DNA of 42,100 nt. Origin: 2-02-FULL-55-14 sp964581115 (lineage in GTDB: Bacteria; Bacteroidota; Ignavibacteria; UBA10030). Position numbers and translations under genes: made by a program. Shown in pieces: positions 8,007 to 17,229 of this stretch. Within the stretch, counting starts at the first letter, position 1. Every line of letters begins with the position of its first letter. The DNA is taken from contig CAZOMY010000025.1 in the NCBI GenBank assembly GCA_964581115.1, positions 1 to 42,100 on the forward strand, read 5' to 3'. The notes below the pieces were generated by a model. That model saw nothing but the letters and a program-made list of their open reading frames with translations. It had not been told where the DNA came from and did not search any database.

Positions 8007-10604
8007 TCATTCCCCGGTCCTTAACGACGACGCTCGGATCACCGGTCCGAAGAAGACCGCGTTGACCAGCAGTCTTTCCGTCCCGCGCCAGAAGCCCCGG
8101 AACACCGGATTGTCCGACATGACGATCGAGCGGCCGTCACGAACCGCCGAGACGATGATCGAGCCTCCGCCGGAGATGTGCCGTGCTGCGTCGCGATGCA
8201 GATAACCGCTGAGCAGCGGCCGTTCGGAGAGCCGCATCGGCATGGCAAACGGAGACCGCGGCACATCGAAGACGATGCCCGTACTCTTGAAGGAGGGGAT
8301 CGCTGGCGAGCGGTACCCGAACGAGAGCGGGTGGCTGAGGTCCAGCTGAACCTCCACGATCGCTCCGGGCATGGAACGCGCGCCGCGGTATTTATCTTCC
8401 ACATCGTACGGAAGCACCAGCGCTGAATCGCGCCGGGAAGGCTGGCGCTTCACGACGGCCGAACTCAACTTTGCACCGATGGCCCACTCTGCTCCCTGCT
8501 CGGTGGCGATGAGCGTATTTCCACGTCCCACCCATTCTGCCAAGGCCGCACGACCGGCTGAATCGATCGGTGAAGGAGCACTGCCGGCGATGATCATGAC
8601 GTTGAAAGCGCTCAGATCGGACCTCCCGACGACGTCGGTGCCGATCAGCGCGACAGGAATGCCCAGGCGAGCGTCAAAGAGATGCCATACTTCCCCTGCG
8701 TCCGTCGTCGAGGCCCCAACCCCCGTGACGAGCGCGATGCGCGGTTTCGTGAGCGGCACGAATGACGACGAGCCCAGGTCGACGCCGCTTGCGGCGAGCC
8801 CGGAACTGATGACCTCGACGCCGAGACCGAAGGACGAAGCGGCGTGGGCAAGCCATTGCCGGGCGAGAGCCATTCGACCTGGGTCGGCAGAGGGTGGTAC
8901 AAGAATCGTACCGGGATCGAACGCGCGCACCCCGGTCGATGTGCGGGCTTCGAAGCGGGACGTGGCGACGCGCACGGGGACTTCAGCCGACAGTAAGCGG
9001 TACAGCACCGAAGGCGCCGAGGCGTTGTTCCAATCCATGGCGAGCGCCAGACCCTCGGGTAGCGGCAACACGCCTTGGGGTAAGGAAGCTTCGATGCCGA
9101 TACGCTCTCCCTGCAGACCGGCCGGGAGACTGCTGAGCTCGGCCACGGGCAGGTTGAACGCCATCGGCAGATTCCACGACGAAATGTCGTAGAAGAGACT
9201 GTCGTCGAACGACGTGCGACGTTCGAACAGCGAAGCGACCAAGCGCGCTTGCGGCTGCCGGACCGGGATCACGTACCCACGCCCGGCATCAACGCTCATC
9301 CGTCCCTGCTTGAACGATCTCGCCGTGCGAAAGACCTCGATCCGGTGGGTCATGAGGATCTCGGCGAAAGCCGCCCCCCGCGCCGCGTCTCCATCGTCGC
9401 CGATGACGTAGGCCTTCACGGCCGATGCGTCGGCCTCCGACAGTGCCGACACGGCTGCCTGTCGCTGATGCTTCAGGAACTCCGTTCGCATCGCAACCGC
9501 TCCCCGCAACGACGACAGCGACGTTGTGAACTGATTGCGCACGGCGAACGGAAACGTCAGCACGCCGGCGTGGCTGTCTTGTGCGTGTCCGCGCGAGGAC
9601 GCTTGTTCGAACAGAATGCCCACTCCGCCCGTGAGGTCGGGATACGACGATCCCTTGCCGACGTAGAAATCGTCGAAGCTCTCGCGCGTGTAATAGAGCG
9701 AGCCGATCCGGTCGAGCGCTTCGGCATGGTAGTTCGCCAGCCTCATCGTCAGTTCCACGACGCCTTTCGGAACGAGCGGGTGGTTCCGCGACGGCACGCC
9801 GGGCTGAAAGAAGAAGGTCGCGTTCGTCCCCATCTCATGATGGTCGGTCAGCAGATTCGGACGCCAGGCATAGTACGCGGCGATGCGGGCGCGGCTTTCG
9901 GGATGTACCACCGGCATCCAGTCGCGGTTGAGGTCGAACCAGTAGTGGTTGCCACGACCGCCGGGCCATGGCTCCTGGTGCTCTCTCGACGCCGAGAACG
10001 AGACCACCTGCTGACCGCGATTGGCATTCACCCATGACGCAAATCGGTGCAAGCCGTCAGGATTGATGCACGGATTAAGAAGAATGACCGCATTCCGGAG
10101 TTGATCGTGCGTCTCCGCCGAACGGCTAGCGGCGAGATGATATGCGACCAGCGCCGCGGCATTGCTCCCGCTGGCTTCATTTCCGTGAACGGAGTAGCCC
10201 ATCCAGACCACAACCGGCATGCGTTCGAGGTCGGGGGCGGCGGCCGCAGGATCGCTCAATCGCAGATGCTCCTGTCGGATCCGTTCAAGGTCGCCGTGAT
10301 TGTCGGGGTCGGTGATGACCAGCAGGAGGACCGGTCGTTGTTCCACCGTCCGTCCCATCGAATGGATGGCCATGCGTTCGGACGCAGCATCGAGGTGGGT
10401 AAGGTAGGAGTATAGTTGATCGGGAGTGAGATGCCATTCGCCGACCTGAAACCCGAAGAACTGTTCGGGCGTGGGGATTGCCGGGTCGTACTGTGTGGTG
10501 TCGGCGATGTAGTACGTGAGGGGGACCCGTAGGGTGACTTGAGCGAACGCCGCAACAATGGTCGTCAGCGATGCAAGGACCGCACGAAGGAGGAGGGTTC
10601 GCAT
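8007..10604 (-). CDS. Secreted M14 family zinc carboxypeptidase
   Basis: An 865-residue exported metallopeptidase. A signal peptide (MRTLLLRAVLASLTTIVAAFAQ) precedes an M14 domain (about residues 55-350). Zinc ligands are His140 and Glu143 in HGNEASG and a His in DHHEMG (255-256). Asn/Asp-Leu-Asn-Arg in FDLNRDW matches the substrate-binding segment, and Glu333 in LFEQASSRG is the likely catalytic glutamate. The C-terminal half (about 400-865) is a long beta-rich region with a possible class I glutamine amidotransferase-like fold. The protein has no NPFNP sorting domain. The ATG at 10604 begins the signal peptide; a TTG at 10640 overlapping the rdgB stop is the alternative. It is the last gene of a probable radA-SemiSWEET-rdgB-M14 run. 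Confidence 0.92.
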   Translation of the reverse strand: MRTLLLRAVLASLTTIVAAFAQVTLRVPLTYYIADTTQYDPAIPTPEQFFGFQVGEWHLTPDQLYSYLTHLDAASERMAIHSMGRTVEQRPVLLLVITDPDNHGDLERIRQEHLRLSDPAAAAPDLERMPVVVWMGYSVHGNEASGSNAAALVAYHLAASRSAETHDQLRNAVILLNPCINPDGLHRFASWVNANRGQQVVSFSASREHQEPWPGGRGNHYWFDLNRDWMPVVHPESRARIAAYYAWRPNLLTDHHEMGTNATFFFQPGVPSRNHPLVPKGVVELTMRLANYHAEALDRIGSLYYTRESFDDFYVGKGSSYPDLTGGVGILFEQASSRGHAQDSHAGVLTFPFAVRNQFTTSLSSLRGAVAMRTEFLKHQRQAAVSALSEADASAVKAYVIGDDGDAARGAAFAEILMTHRIEVFRTARSFKQGRMSVDAGRGYVIPVRQPQARLVASLFERRTSFDDSLFYDISSWNLPMAFNLPVAELSSLPAGLQGERIGIEASLPQGVLPLPEGLALAMDWNNASAPSVLYRLLSAEVPVRVATSRFEARTSTGVRAFDPGTILVPPSADPGRMALARQWLAHAASSFGLGVEVISSGLAASGVDLGSSSFVPLTKPRIALVTGVGASTTDAGEVWHLFDARLGIPVALIGTDVVGRSDLSAFNVMIIAGSAPSPIDSAGRAALAEWVGRGNTLIATEQGAEWAIGAKLSSAVVKRQPSRRDSALVLPYDVEDKYRGARSMPGAIVEVQLDLSHPLSFGYRSPAIPSFKSTGIVFDVPRSPFAMPMRLSERPLLSGYLHRDAARHISGGGSIIVSAVRDGRSIVMSDNPVFRGFWRGTERLLVNAVFFGPVIRASSLRTGE

Positions 10605-10636
10605 GCGGAGTATTCGATCGAGTCCATCGGTGAAGG

Positions 10637-11230
10637 TCAATGCCGCAGCCGATGCTCAAGGATCTGATGCAGAGCCTTGAACGCGCGCGACCGGTGACTG
10701 ATGCGGTTCTTTTCTTCCTGCGCCAATTCCGCGTACGTGCGGGAGAATCCTTCGGGACGGAAGATGGGGTCGTAGCCGAACCCGTTCGTACCCCGCGGCG
10801 ACTCCGTGACCGTACCCGGACACGTTCCAATGGCGATCTCTTCATAGCCCGGACCGACGAGGGCGAGGACCGCCCGGAACTGGGCATGCCGACGGCGTGG
10901 TGGCACACCACGCAGCTCGCGCAGGAGCTTCTCGTTGTTCGCCGCATCCCCGGCTCCATCGCCCGCGTACCGGGCGGAGATGACGCCCGGACGTCCATTG
11001 AGATAATAGACCTCCAGGCCTGAATCGTCGGCAAGCGCTGCGAGTTTCGTCTGCGCGTGCACGGCCCGTGCCTTCTTGAGCGCGTTCTCGACGAACGTCG
11101 AACCGTCTTCGACGAGCGGCAGACCGGGAACGACATCATCAACAGAAGCCACCTCGACGGGAAGGTCCTGAAGGAACGTCCGGAGCTCCCCGAGCTTGTG
11201 GCGATTACGAGAGGCGAGAATGAGTTTCAT
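10637..11230 (-). CDS. rdgB: XTP/dITP diphosphatase (HAM1/RdgB family)
   Basis: A 197-residue cytoplasmic enzyme that hydrolyses deaminated purine triphosphates (dITP, XTP) to the monophosphates and keeps them out of DNA. The family signatures are all present: SRNRHKLGEL at the N-terminus, the catalytic/metal-binding ADDSGLEV (Asp68, Asp69), GVISARYAG (82-90), GFGYDPIF and a C-terminal ISHRSRAF. Length is standard. It starts five bases after the SemiSWEET-like stop codon and its own stop is 32 bases from the M14 peptidase start, so these genes are likely co-transcribed. Confidence 0.97.
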   Translation of the reverse strand: MKLILASRNRHKLGELRTFLQDLPVEVASVDDVVPGLPLVEDGSTFVENALKKARAVHAQTKLAALADDSGLEVYYLNGRPGVISARYAGDGAGDAANNEKLLRELRGVPPRRRHAQFRAVLALVGPGYEEIAIGTCPGTVTESPRGTNGFGYDPIFRPEGFSRTYAELAQEEKNRISHRSRAFKALHQILEHRLRH

Positions 11231-11235
11231 ACGGC

Positions 11236-11481
11236 TTACCGGCGAAGACGTAGCACGTAATAGAGGTTCAGGAGCACACCGGCGGTGATGAGCGCAATGA
11301 CGAGGAGGTAGACCGGGTCGGAGCGCAACAGCGCATCGATGGCCGGCGAGAGGCTACTGATGGCCGAAAGGATGAGGAACGACAGGTTGACGTTGCATCG
11401 ACCCAAGCGGATCGTTTGCTTCGATTGTGGGACCCAGGAAAGGGCCTGGGCGTCGAGGCCGAGGTAGCCGATGAGTTCCAT
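11236..11481 (-). CDS. SemiSWEET/PQ-loop small transporter-like protein
   Basis: An 81-residue membrane protein with three hydrophobic segments (about residues 3-20, 34-50, 56-76). It carries a PQ motif (WVPQSKQTIRLGR, residues 17-29) followed by NLSFLIL, the layout of the bacterial SemiSWEET half-transporters that dimerise to move sugars. The C-terminal GVLLNLYYVLRLRR is typical of this type. Substrate is unknown. It is placed directly before rdgB (5-base gap). Confidence 0.75.
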   Translation of the reverse strand: MELIGYLGLDAQALSWVPQSKQTIRLGRCNVNLSFLILSAISSLSPAIDALLRSDPVYLLVIALITAGVLLNLYYVLRLRR

Positions 11482-11727
11482 GGACGACAGGGACAGGTGT
11501 CTGAAGCCAGAGGCCAGTAGAGGCTATCTCAAATAACCCCCAGATACTGGTTTGACAGCCGCAATGAACAGAGAGCAACTGAGTTATGGCTCTCTGCGGT
11601 CTCTGTGCTTGCCTGACGGTCGAAAGACTTCGGCGTTTTGTGCCGGGCAGGCAGGTTCTATGCGGCTAGTGTGATGTTGAGATAGGCTCTAGTCAGTGTT
11701 CAGTGATCACTGGCTTGACCCGAACGA
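11482..11727. other. Intergenic region with repeat remnants
   Basis: No open frame here looks like a gene. Bases 11588-11613 read TCTCTGCGGTCTCTGTG and resemble the dispersed intergenic repeats at 13.1 and 13.4 kb; 11643-11652 carries a CCGGGCAGGC remnant. No clear promoter for the SemiSWEET-like gene or terminator for radA is visible. Confidence 0.5.
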
Positions 11728-13086
11728 TCACCGCAGCAGCGCTTCCATCGCCTGGTCGATACGATCGACGGACACGATCTCGATGCCGTCGGCGGGCTTG
11801 ATCGTGCGGGCGCTCGAGCGCGGTAGAACGATGCGCTTGAAGCCGAGCTTGGCCGCCTCCTGCACGCGTTTCTCGACTTGTCCGACGGCGCGGATCTCTC
11901 CGCCGAGGCCGATCTCGCCGACGGCCACGGCCTGCGGGTCGACGGCCACGTCGCGATGGCTTGACGCGATCGATGCTGCGACGCCAAGGTCGACGGCCGG
12001 CTCGTCGATGCGAAGCCCGCCCGCCACGTTCACGAAGACATCTTGCGAGCCCAGGTGCAGCCCCACGCGCTTCTCGAGGACTGCCAGCAGAAGCGAAAGC
12101 CTTCGGTAATCGATGCCCGTCGAGTTCCGCTGGGGCGTTCCGTAGTTCGACGACGAGACGAGCGCCTGCACTTCGAGGAGGATCGGTCGTGAACCTTCGA
12201 TCGCGGCTACGACCGTGGACCCGGAGGAACCGCCATGTCGTTCGGACAGAAAGACCTCCGAGGGATTGACGACCTCACGGAGGCCTGATTCGCGCATTTC
12301 GAAGATACCGATCTCATTCGTCGAGCCGAACCGGTTTTTCAGAGCCCGGAGGACGCGGTAGGAGTAATGCGCCTCGCCTTCGAACTGGAGCACGCAGTCG
12401 ACCATGTGCTCGATGACCTTGGGTCCTGCAATCATCCCCTCTTTCGTCACGTGGCCGATGAGGAAGACCGGAATGCCGCGCGTCTTGGCCAAACGGAGGA
12501 GCAATGCGGCGGATTCGCGCACCTGGCTCACACTCCCCGGTGCGCTTTCAAGTCCGGGCCGGAACATCGTTTGAACCGAATCAATGACGAGCAGGTCGGG
12601 AGATCCGCGGTCGACAACGTCGAGGATGAGGTCGAGGTTCGTTTCGGCCAGCAGGAGCACATGCTTCGTCGACCGGCGTTCGAGGCGTTCGGCCCGAAGC
12701 TTGATCTGGCGGACGCTCTCTTCGCCCGTGACGTAAAGAACGGTCTGGTCGGTCAGTGCCAGGGCCGCTTGCATCATGAGCGTGGACTTGCCGATGCCGG
12801 GGTCGCCGCCCAGGAGCAGGAGCGAGCCGGGCACAATGCCGCCGCCGAGCACCCGATCCAATTCGCCGATCGAGGTGCGGATGCGGGGGACATCTTCGCG
12901 CTCGACCTCATCGAGCGAGACGGGGTCGAGCTTCGAAGGAATACCGGACGTGCGGACGGCCTTCAGAGGCGACGGAGCTTCCTCGACGAATGTGTTCCAT
13001 TCCGAGCAGTTCGGACATTTACCGACCCACCTCGGCGAGACGTATCCACACGACTGACAGACGTATTTGGTCTGATGCCTGGCCAC
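11728..13086 (-). CDS. radA: DNA repair/recombination protein RadA
   Basis: A 452-residue RecA-like ATPase that promotes branch migration of recombination intermediates. A four-cysteine zinc finger (Cys10, Cys13, Cys24, Cys27) opens the protein. Walker A is GGDPGIGKST, Walker B lies in DLLVIDS, and the RadA-specific KNRFGSTNEIG motif follows. The C-terminal third is the Lon-protease-like domain (VNVAGGLRIDEPAVDLG). A GTG at 13086 gives MARHQTKYVC, matching the family's usual start; a GTG five codons earlier (13101) is possible. No strong Shine-Dalgarno site is seen for either. Confidence 0.97.
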   Translation of the reverse strand: MARHQTKYVCQSCGYVSPRWVGKCPNCSEWNTFVEEAPSPLKAVRTSGIPSKLDPVSLDEVEREDVPRIRTSIGELDRVLGGGIVPGSLLLLGGDPGIGKSTLMMQAALALTDQTVLYVTGEESVRQIKLRAERLERRSTKHVLLLAETNLDLILDVVDRGSPDLLVIDSVQTMFRPGLESAPGSVSQVRESAALLLRLAKTRGIPVFLIGHVTKEGMIAGPKVIEHMVDCVLQFEGEAHYSYRVLRALKNRFGSTNEIGIFEMRESGLREVVNPSEVFLSERHGGSSGSTVVAAIEGSRPILLEVQALVSSSNYGTPQRNSTGIDYRRLSLLLAVLEKRVGLHLGSQDVFVNVAGGLRIDEPAVDLGVAASIASSHRDVAVDPQAVAVGEIGLGGEIRAVGQVEKRVQEAAKLGFKRIVLPRSSARTIKPADGIEIVSVDRIDQAMEALLR

Positions 13087-13101
13087 GAGAGAATATACCA
13101 C

Positions 13102-13478
13102 TCGTCATCTCGAGAGAAAAGCATTACACAGAGGTCCACAGAGCTTGCACAGAGCTCCACCGAGAGAACGGTTCTAGCAGGTTGCGGAAAGACGATTACC
13201 GCCCCGCCTGACCGGCGGGCAGGCATGGCGCCAAGTCAGAGATGATCATATGCGAGCCATGTTCGCCAAGAAGACGCGTTCATTTCAATTCATTTTCCCC
13301 AATCGACTTGACGATCCCCGGCCTCGCCCTCGGCTCGGCCGAGGGCGGGCTTGGCGCGATTGGCGGTTAGTGTTCTGACCTCCAGCGGGTTTTTCAGCAC
13401 CCTGCTAGATCCCTTATCCACTCTGCGGGTCTCTGAGACTCCTCTGTGGAACTCTGTGTCCCGCTTTCTCCAAACACG
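13102..13478. other. Intergenic region with two opposed repeat remnants
   Basis: This stretch between radA and the YbgF-like gene holds no convincing gene. Bases 13125-13170 contain three imperfect copies of CACAGAG(G/C)TCCAC, and 13411-13462 the opposite-strand form CTCTGTGGAACTCTGTG, so the two blocks are inverted relative to each other about 250 bases apart. Bases 13200-13226 hold a CGCCTGACCGGCGGGCAGGC palindrome-like motif. The frames that cross the region are poor in ordinary codon use. Confidence 0.55.
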
Positions 13479-13505
13479 AAGCCCCATCCTGTTCAGACGG
13501 GGCTT
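13479..13505 (-). terminator. Terminator-like hairpin after the YbgF-like gene
   Basis: AAGCCCC (13479-13485) and GGGGCTT (13499-13505) form a 7-bp stem with a 13-base loop, 27 bases after the stop codon on the minus strand. The tail that follows (CGTGTTTGG) is only weakly T-rich. Confidence 0.5.
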
Positions 13506-13532
13506 GCGTGATCAACTCGCGACCAGATCGGC

Positions 13533-14378
13533 CTACAGGCGCGCCCAACGCTCCTTCGCCTTCTTGACCACTTTGCTCATCGGATAGTCTTTGACCACCT
13601 TCTCGTATGCAGCCTTGGCTTTCGCCTTATTGCCAAGCCGTTCATACGATTGGGCGATCATGAACTGCGCGTCTCCCTTCTTCTCCGACTTGGCGTATGC
13701 CATCACAAGTTCGAACGCACCGATCGCATCCTGATACTGTTTCTTCGCGAACTTCGACTCGCCGATCCAGTAATGACAATTGTCCTCGAGGTCCTTCGTC
13801 ACGCCCGTCGCCAGCATCGCTTCGAGGGCGCCGATCGCCGTATCGTACTTCTTTGCATTGAATGCCTGCAGGGCCTCTTCGTAGGACGAGATGCTCATCG
13901 GCTCCATTGCCGGTTCCTCGACCGGAGCCGCTCCAACCGGAGCGACCTGCACTGGAGGTTGAGCCGCCAACGCCTGCTCAAGACTGTCGGCACGTTGCCG
14001 TTCGGCCTGAATGCGTGCCTCGAACTCGGACATCATGGTGTTGAGGGTCCGGTTGTCCTGCTCCAGCTTGACGATCTTCTGCTTCAGTCCCGTGTTCTCG
14101 GTCCGAAGGTCTTCGATCTGCTTCTCGTACTGAGCCAATTGGCCGCTTGGAGCCGGTATCGGCTCGGGGACGGGCTCTTTCTTCGTCTCTGCAGCCCCGA
14201 CAAAGGAAGTGAGCGCCTGGTCATCAGCATTGGCTGCCGGCGCGGGCTCCTCGCCCAACGTCTGCGCGTCATCTTCCACCATCTCCTCCGACCCGCCGCA
14301 ACCGGCGAATGACAACCCGAGCGCCACGACCAAGATCAGCATGAGTTGCCAACCGCTCCGCACCCAGACGGTACTCAT
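13533..14378 (-). CDS. YbgF/CpoB-like coiled-coil TPR lipoprotein
   Basis: A 281-residue predicted lipoprotein. A hydrophobic signal ends in a lipobox (FAGC, Cys27). Residues about 28-80 are a Pro/Glu/Ala-rich linker, 82-140 a coiled coil, and 165-281 about three TPR units (YDTAIGALEAML, YQDAIGAFELVM, KAKAAYEKVVKDYP). The order coiled coil then TPR and the length match CpoB/YbgF, which works with the Tol-Pal system to coordinate outer membrane constriction and septal wall synthesis. CpoB is normally periplasmic rather than lipidated, and no tol genes are in view, so the assignment is by architecture only. GGAGG lies six bases before the ATG. Confidence 0.82.
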   Translation of the reverse strand: MSTVWVRSGWQLMLILVVALGLSFAGCGGSEEMVEDDAQTLGEEPAPAANADDQALTSFVGAAETKKEPVPEPIPAPSGQLAQYEKQIEDLRTENTGLKQKIVKLEQDNRTLNTMMSEFEARIQAERQRADSLEQALAAQPPVQVAPVGAAPVEEPAMEPMSISSYEEALQAFNAKKYDTAIGALEAMLATGVTKDLEDNCHYWIGESKFAKKQYQDAIGAFELVMAYAKSEKKGDAQFMIAQSYERLGNKAKAKAAYEKVVKDYPMSKVVKKAKERWARL

Positions 14379-14453
14379 AAGGCCTCCGTGTATTGGCAGT
14401 GTCCGACGAGATTACTTACGTTCCGGCTAATGTATTCAACCCCTAGTTGAAAA

Positions 14454-15395
14454 TCAAGGGATAACCCCTTGCCCCGCCGAAGCCCGATTGACGAATGTGA
14501 CGATGTCATGGACGATCGCTTGGATGACCGGGTCGGGGACCCCATTTCGGGCGACCGACTGCAGCCTCAGGTCGCACATTTCATTGACGTAGTCGACAGC
14601 CACGACACGATCGTCGGCCGTGAGGACCAATTCTGTCGAAAAGAAGCGGAGGCCGCATGCGCTGGCGATCATCGAAGCCGTTTCGCGAAGGATCCCCAAT
14701 CCGAAGAATCGTTCATCAGCCGGGTCGACGGGATCGTAGACGTGGGTCCGATCGTCCCACCAGCACAGATGAGACCGACCGCACACGTAGAAGACCCGGA
14801 ACCAACCCCGAAAGTCTCCAAGGTAGGCAGGGCGGATCGTCTCTTGGATGAGGTATTTGTCATGCGGATGCGTCGCACGGGCAGCCTGGACCGTGGCGAC
14901 GTCGCTAACGTTCGTGATCACGCCGTTGCCACCACCGGTCGTGTTCGCCGGCTTGACGACGAAGGGAAGTCCCAGTTGTTTGAGTGCATCCTTCTTCGGA
15001 GCGGCTTGTGGCTCGACTGCGAACGGAGGCAGGATGATCGTGTGCGGCACGTGGACGCCGGCGGTCATGAGCTCGAGATGCATGGTCGCCTTGTCGGTGG
15101 CGCGGAGCTGCCGGCGATAGGCGTTGACGGCGAACGGTCCTCCGGGGTCGCTCTCTGATCGTTCGTCGACCCATCGGGCCAGAGGCACGAAGGCCGGGTC
15201 TTCGTCCGAGGCACGATCAAGCAACCACCGGAAGACCAGTCGACCCTCCTTCGCATCGAGGGTGACGCTCTCGATCTCCGACGCGTTGACGCTGCGGAAC
15301 ACGACGCCGGACCGACGCGCAGCCGACTCCAAGAGCCGCACCGTTGGTTCGTCCGGAGGCCATGTCCACGCCACCAATAGATCGACAGGTTGCAT
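14454..15395 (-). CDS. ATP-grasp domain protein
   Basis: A 313-residue cytoplasmic protein with an ATP-grasp fold. An N-terminal domain (1-105) is followed by a KATMHLELMTAGVHVPHT segment (about 107-124), the ATP-binding loop with PFVVKPANTTGGGNGV, a YLIQE strand, and a C-terminal metal-binding stretch (VVAVDYVNEMCDL). Such enzymes form amide or thioester bonds through an acyl phosphate; the substrate cannot be inferred here. It is divergent from the TPR lipoprotein operon and 75 bases upstream of the YbgF-like gene on the same strand. No Shine-Dalgarno site is obvious. Confidence 0.8.
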   Translation of the reverse strand: MQPVDLLVAWTWPPDEPTVRLLESAARRSGVVFRSVNASEIESVTLDAKEGRLVFRWLLDRASDEDPAFVPLARWVDERSESDPGGPFAVNAYRRQLRATDKATMHLELMTAGVHVPHTIILPPFAVEPQAAPKKDALKQLGLPFVVKPANTTGGGNGVITNVSDVATVQAARATHPHDKYLIQETIRPAYLGDFRGWFRVFYVCGRSHLCWWDDRTHVYDPVDPADERFFGLGILRETASMIASACGLRFFSTELVLTADDRVVAVDYVNEMCDLRLQSVARNGVPDPVIQAIVHDIVTFVNRASAGQGVIP

Positions 15396-15477
15396 TCAGC
15401 AAGGTACCGCTCTGTGCCCGAGGGCGCAACATCCTTGTCGGTTTGGAAGTCCTTCCCTTTTTTGACAAATTGACCGT

Positions 15478-17229
15478 ATGATCGACCGAATGAGTGTACC
15501 AGCTACAAGAGGTGGCCAACGTTCGCACCTTCTGGTCGCGGCGTTGTCGGCGCTGATCTTGACCGGATGCAGCGCCTCCCGGCAAGCCGAAACCACGGAG
15601 ACCCCGAGAACTCCCACCATTGCCGACGAAGCGCGACGCGAGCGGGCGCTGTCGCACTTCATCGAAGGCTCAGCGCTCGACGCCAAGAATATGCACGGCG
15701 AAGCCATTTTGGAGTTTCAGGAGGCGCTGAGATATGAACCGGCGAATCCTGCGATCCACGACGCGATCGCGCGATCGTTCATTGAGCTCAACAAATTCCC
15801 GCGTGCGGCCGAATCGGCACGTGAAGCAGTGCGTCTCGAGCCGGCCAATACCTCCTATCGAGAGACTTTGGCGCGCGTCTACGCCGGCAGTTTCCAGTCG
15901 GACGCCGCCATCGCCGAGTATGAAGCCATCACCCAGCTCGACTCGACGAACAACCGGGTCTGGTACCAACTGGCCCGCCTGCTCCAGCCGAAGAAGCCGC
16001 TGCGAGCGCTTCAGATCTACGAGATGCTCATGGACCGCGACGGCGAGTCGTGGGAACTTCTCCTCCAATCGGCCGAGCTCTACGGTACCCTGGGACAGTA
16101 CGATCGCGCGGCCGACCGCTACCGCTCGATGCTGCTGATCGACCCAAGCAACCGGGCCCTTCAGCGACAACTGGCCGAGACCACCATCAAGGCGGGACGG
16201 ACGGATGAAGCGCTCCAGTTGCTGGAAGAGATCCACGATCGGCATCCCGATGACTCCGAGGTGGCCCTCGTTCTGGGGGACCTTTACTTCGATCGCCGCG
16301 AACCGGCCAAGGCTGTTCGCATCCTCGAGCAGGTCCGGACGATGCCGTCAATGCACTATGAGGTGAAGGTGCGGATCGGCGTGACCTATTTCAGCCAATC
16401 GGAGAACGATTCGGCGATGTCGTTGCTGGCCCGCCGCGTCTTCGAGGAGCTGCGCGCCAACCAGCCGGCGGACTGGAGGCCGCACTGGTACCTGGGTGCG
16501 CTGGCGCTCAACGCCCGGATCGACACGGTTGCGCTGGCCTCATTTGCCGAGGTCACGCGACTGGAGCCCCGCAATGCCGATGCCTGGTGGTTCCTTGGAT
16601 CGCTCTATATGGACCGCGGGGATCTGACGCGCGCGCTGCAGACGGCCGATCGCGCTCGGCAGTCGGTACCGAACGACTTCCGTGTCTACCTGCTGAAGGG
16701 CCTGGTCTTTTCCCGGCTGGAACAGCCGACGCAGGCCGTGGAAGAGCTGACGCAGGCCTATAAACTGAACTCGAAGGACCTCAACATCCTCAGTACGCTG
16801 GCCCTGACGCTCGACAACCTCAAGCGGCACGAGGAATCCGACCGCCTGTATGAAGAGGCGCTCAACGTCGATTCAACGAATGCCCTGATCCTCAATAACT
16901 ACGCCTACAGCCTGTCGGAACGGGGCCTGCACCTGCAGCGCGCCAAGCGGATGTCCGAGATGTCGTTGCTCGCCGAGCCGAATAATCCGTCGTATCTGGA
17001 CACCTACGGCTGGATCCTCTACATGCTTGGTGAGTACGAGGAAGCGCGCGAATACATCGAGAAGGCCGTTGCCAGCGGAGAAGCCAGCGCGGTCGTTCTC
17101 GAGCATCTGGGGGACGTCTACGATCGTCTGGGCATGAAGGATGAAGCGGTCGTTCAATGGAAGAAGGCTCTCGAGCAGAGCCCGACGAACGAAGCGCTCA
17201 AAGCCAAGGTGGAACGGGGGACACGGTGA
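15478..17229 (+). CDS. TPR-repeat outer membrane lipoprotein
   Basis: A 583-residue predicted lipoprotein. A signal peptide ends in the lipobox LTGC (Cys at about residue 31). From residue 55 to the end it is an almost unbroken superhelix of about a dozen TPR units (for example AILEFQEALRYEPANPAIH, AAESAREAVRLEPANTSY, EEAREYIEKAVASGEASA). TPR lipoproteins of this kind act as assembly scaffolds in the envelope. A second ATG at 15490 would give a similar signal peptide; neither has a clear ribosome site. Its TGA overlaps the ATG of the LolB-like gene (TGATG), and that gene overlaps the EnvC-like gene, so the three are translationally coupled. Confidence 0.88.
   Translation: MIDRMSVPATRGGQRSHLLVAALSALILTGCSASRQAETTETPRTPTIADEARRERALSHFIEGSALDAKNMHGEAILEFQEALRYEPANPAIHDAIARSFIELNKFPRAAESAREAVRLEPANTSYRETLARVYAGSFQSDAAIAEYEAITQLDSTNNRVWYQLARLLQPKKPLRALQIYEMLMDRDGESWELLLQSAELYGTLGQYDRAADRYRSMLLIDPSNRALQRQLAETTIKAGRTDEALQLLEEIHDRHPDDSEVALVLGDLYFDRREPAKAVRILEQVRTMPSMHYEVKVRIGVTYFSQSENDSAMSLLARRVFEELRANQPADWRPHWYLGALALNARIDTVALASFAEVTRLEPRNADAWWFLGSLYMDRGDLTRALQTADRARQSVPNDFRVYLLKGLVFSRLEQPTQAVEELTQAYKLNSKDLNILSTLALTLDNLKRHEESDRLYEEALNVDSTNALILNNYAYSLSERGLHLQRAKRMSEMSLLAEPNNPSYLDTYGWILYMLGEYEEAREYIEKAVASGEASAVVLEHLGDVYDRLGMKDEAVVQWKKALEQSPTNEALKAKVERGTR

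Noticed and set aside
15463..15481. TTGACA and TATGAT near the TPR lipoprotein start
   Set aside because: The two hexamers are only about nine bases apart, which is too close to work together, and no other -35 fits the TATGAT.
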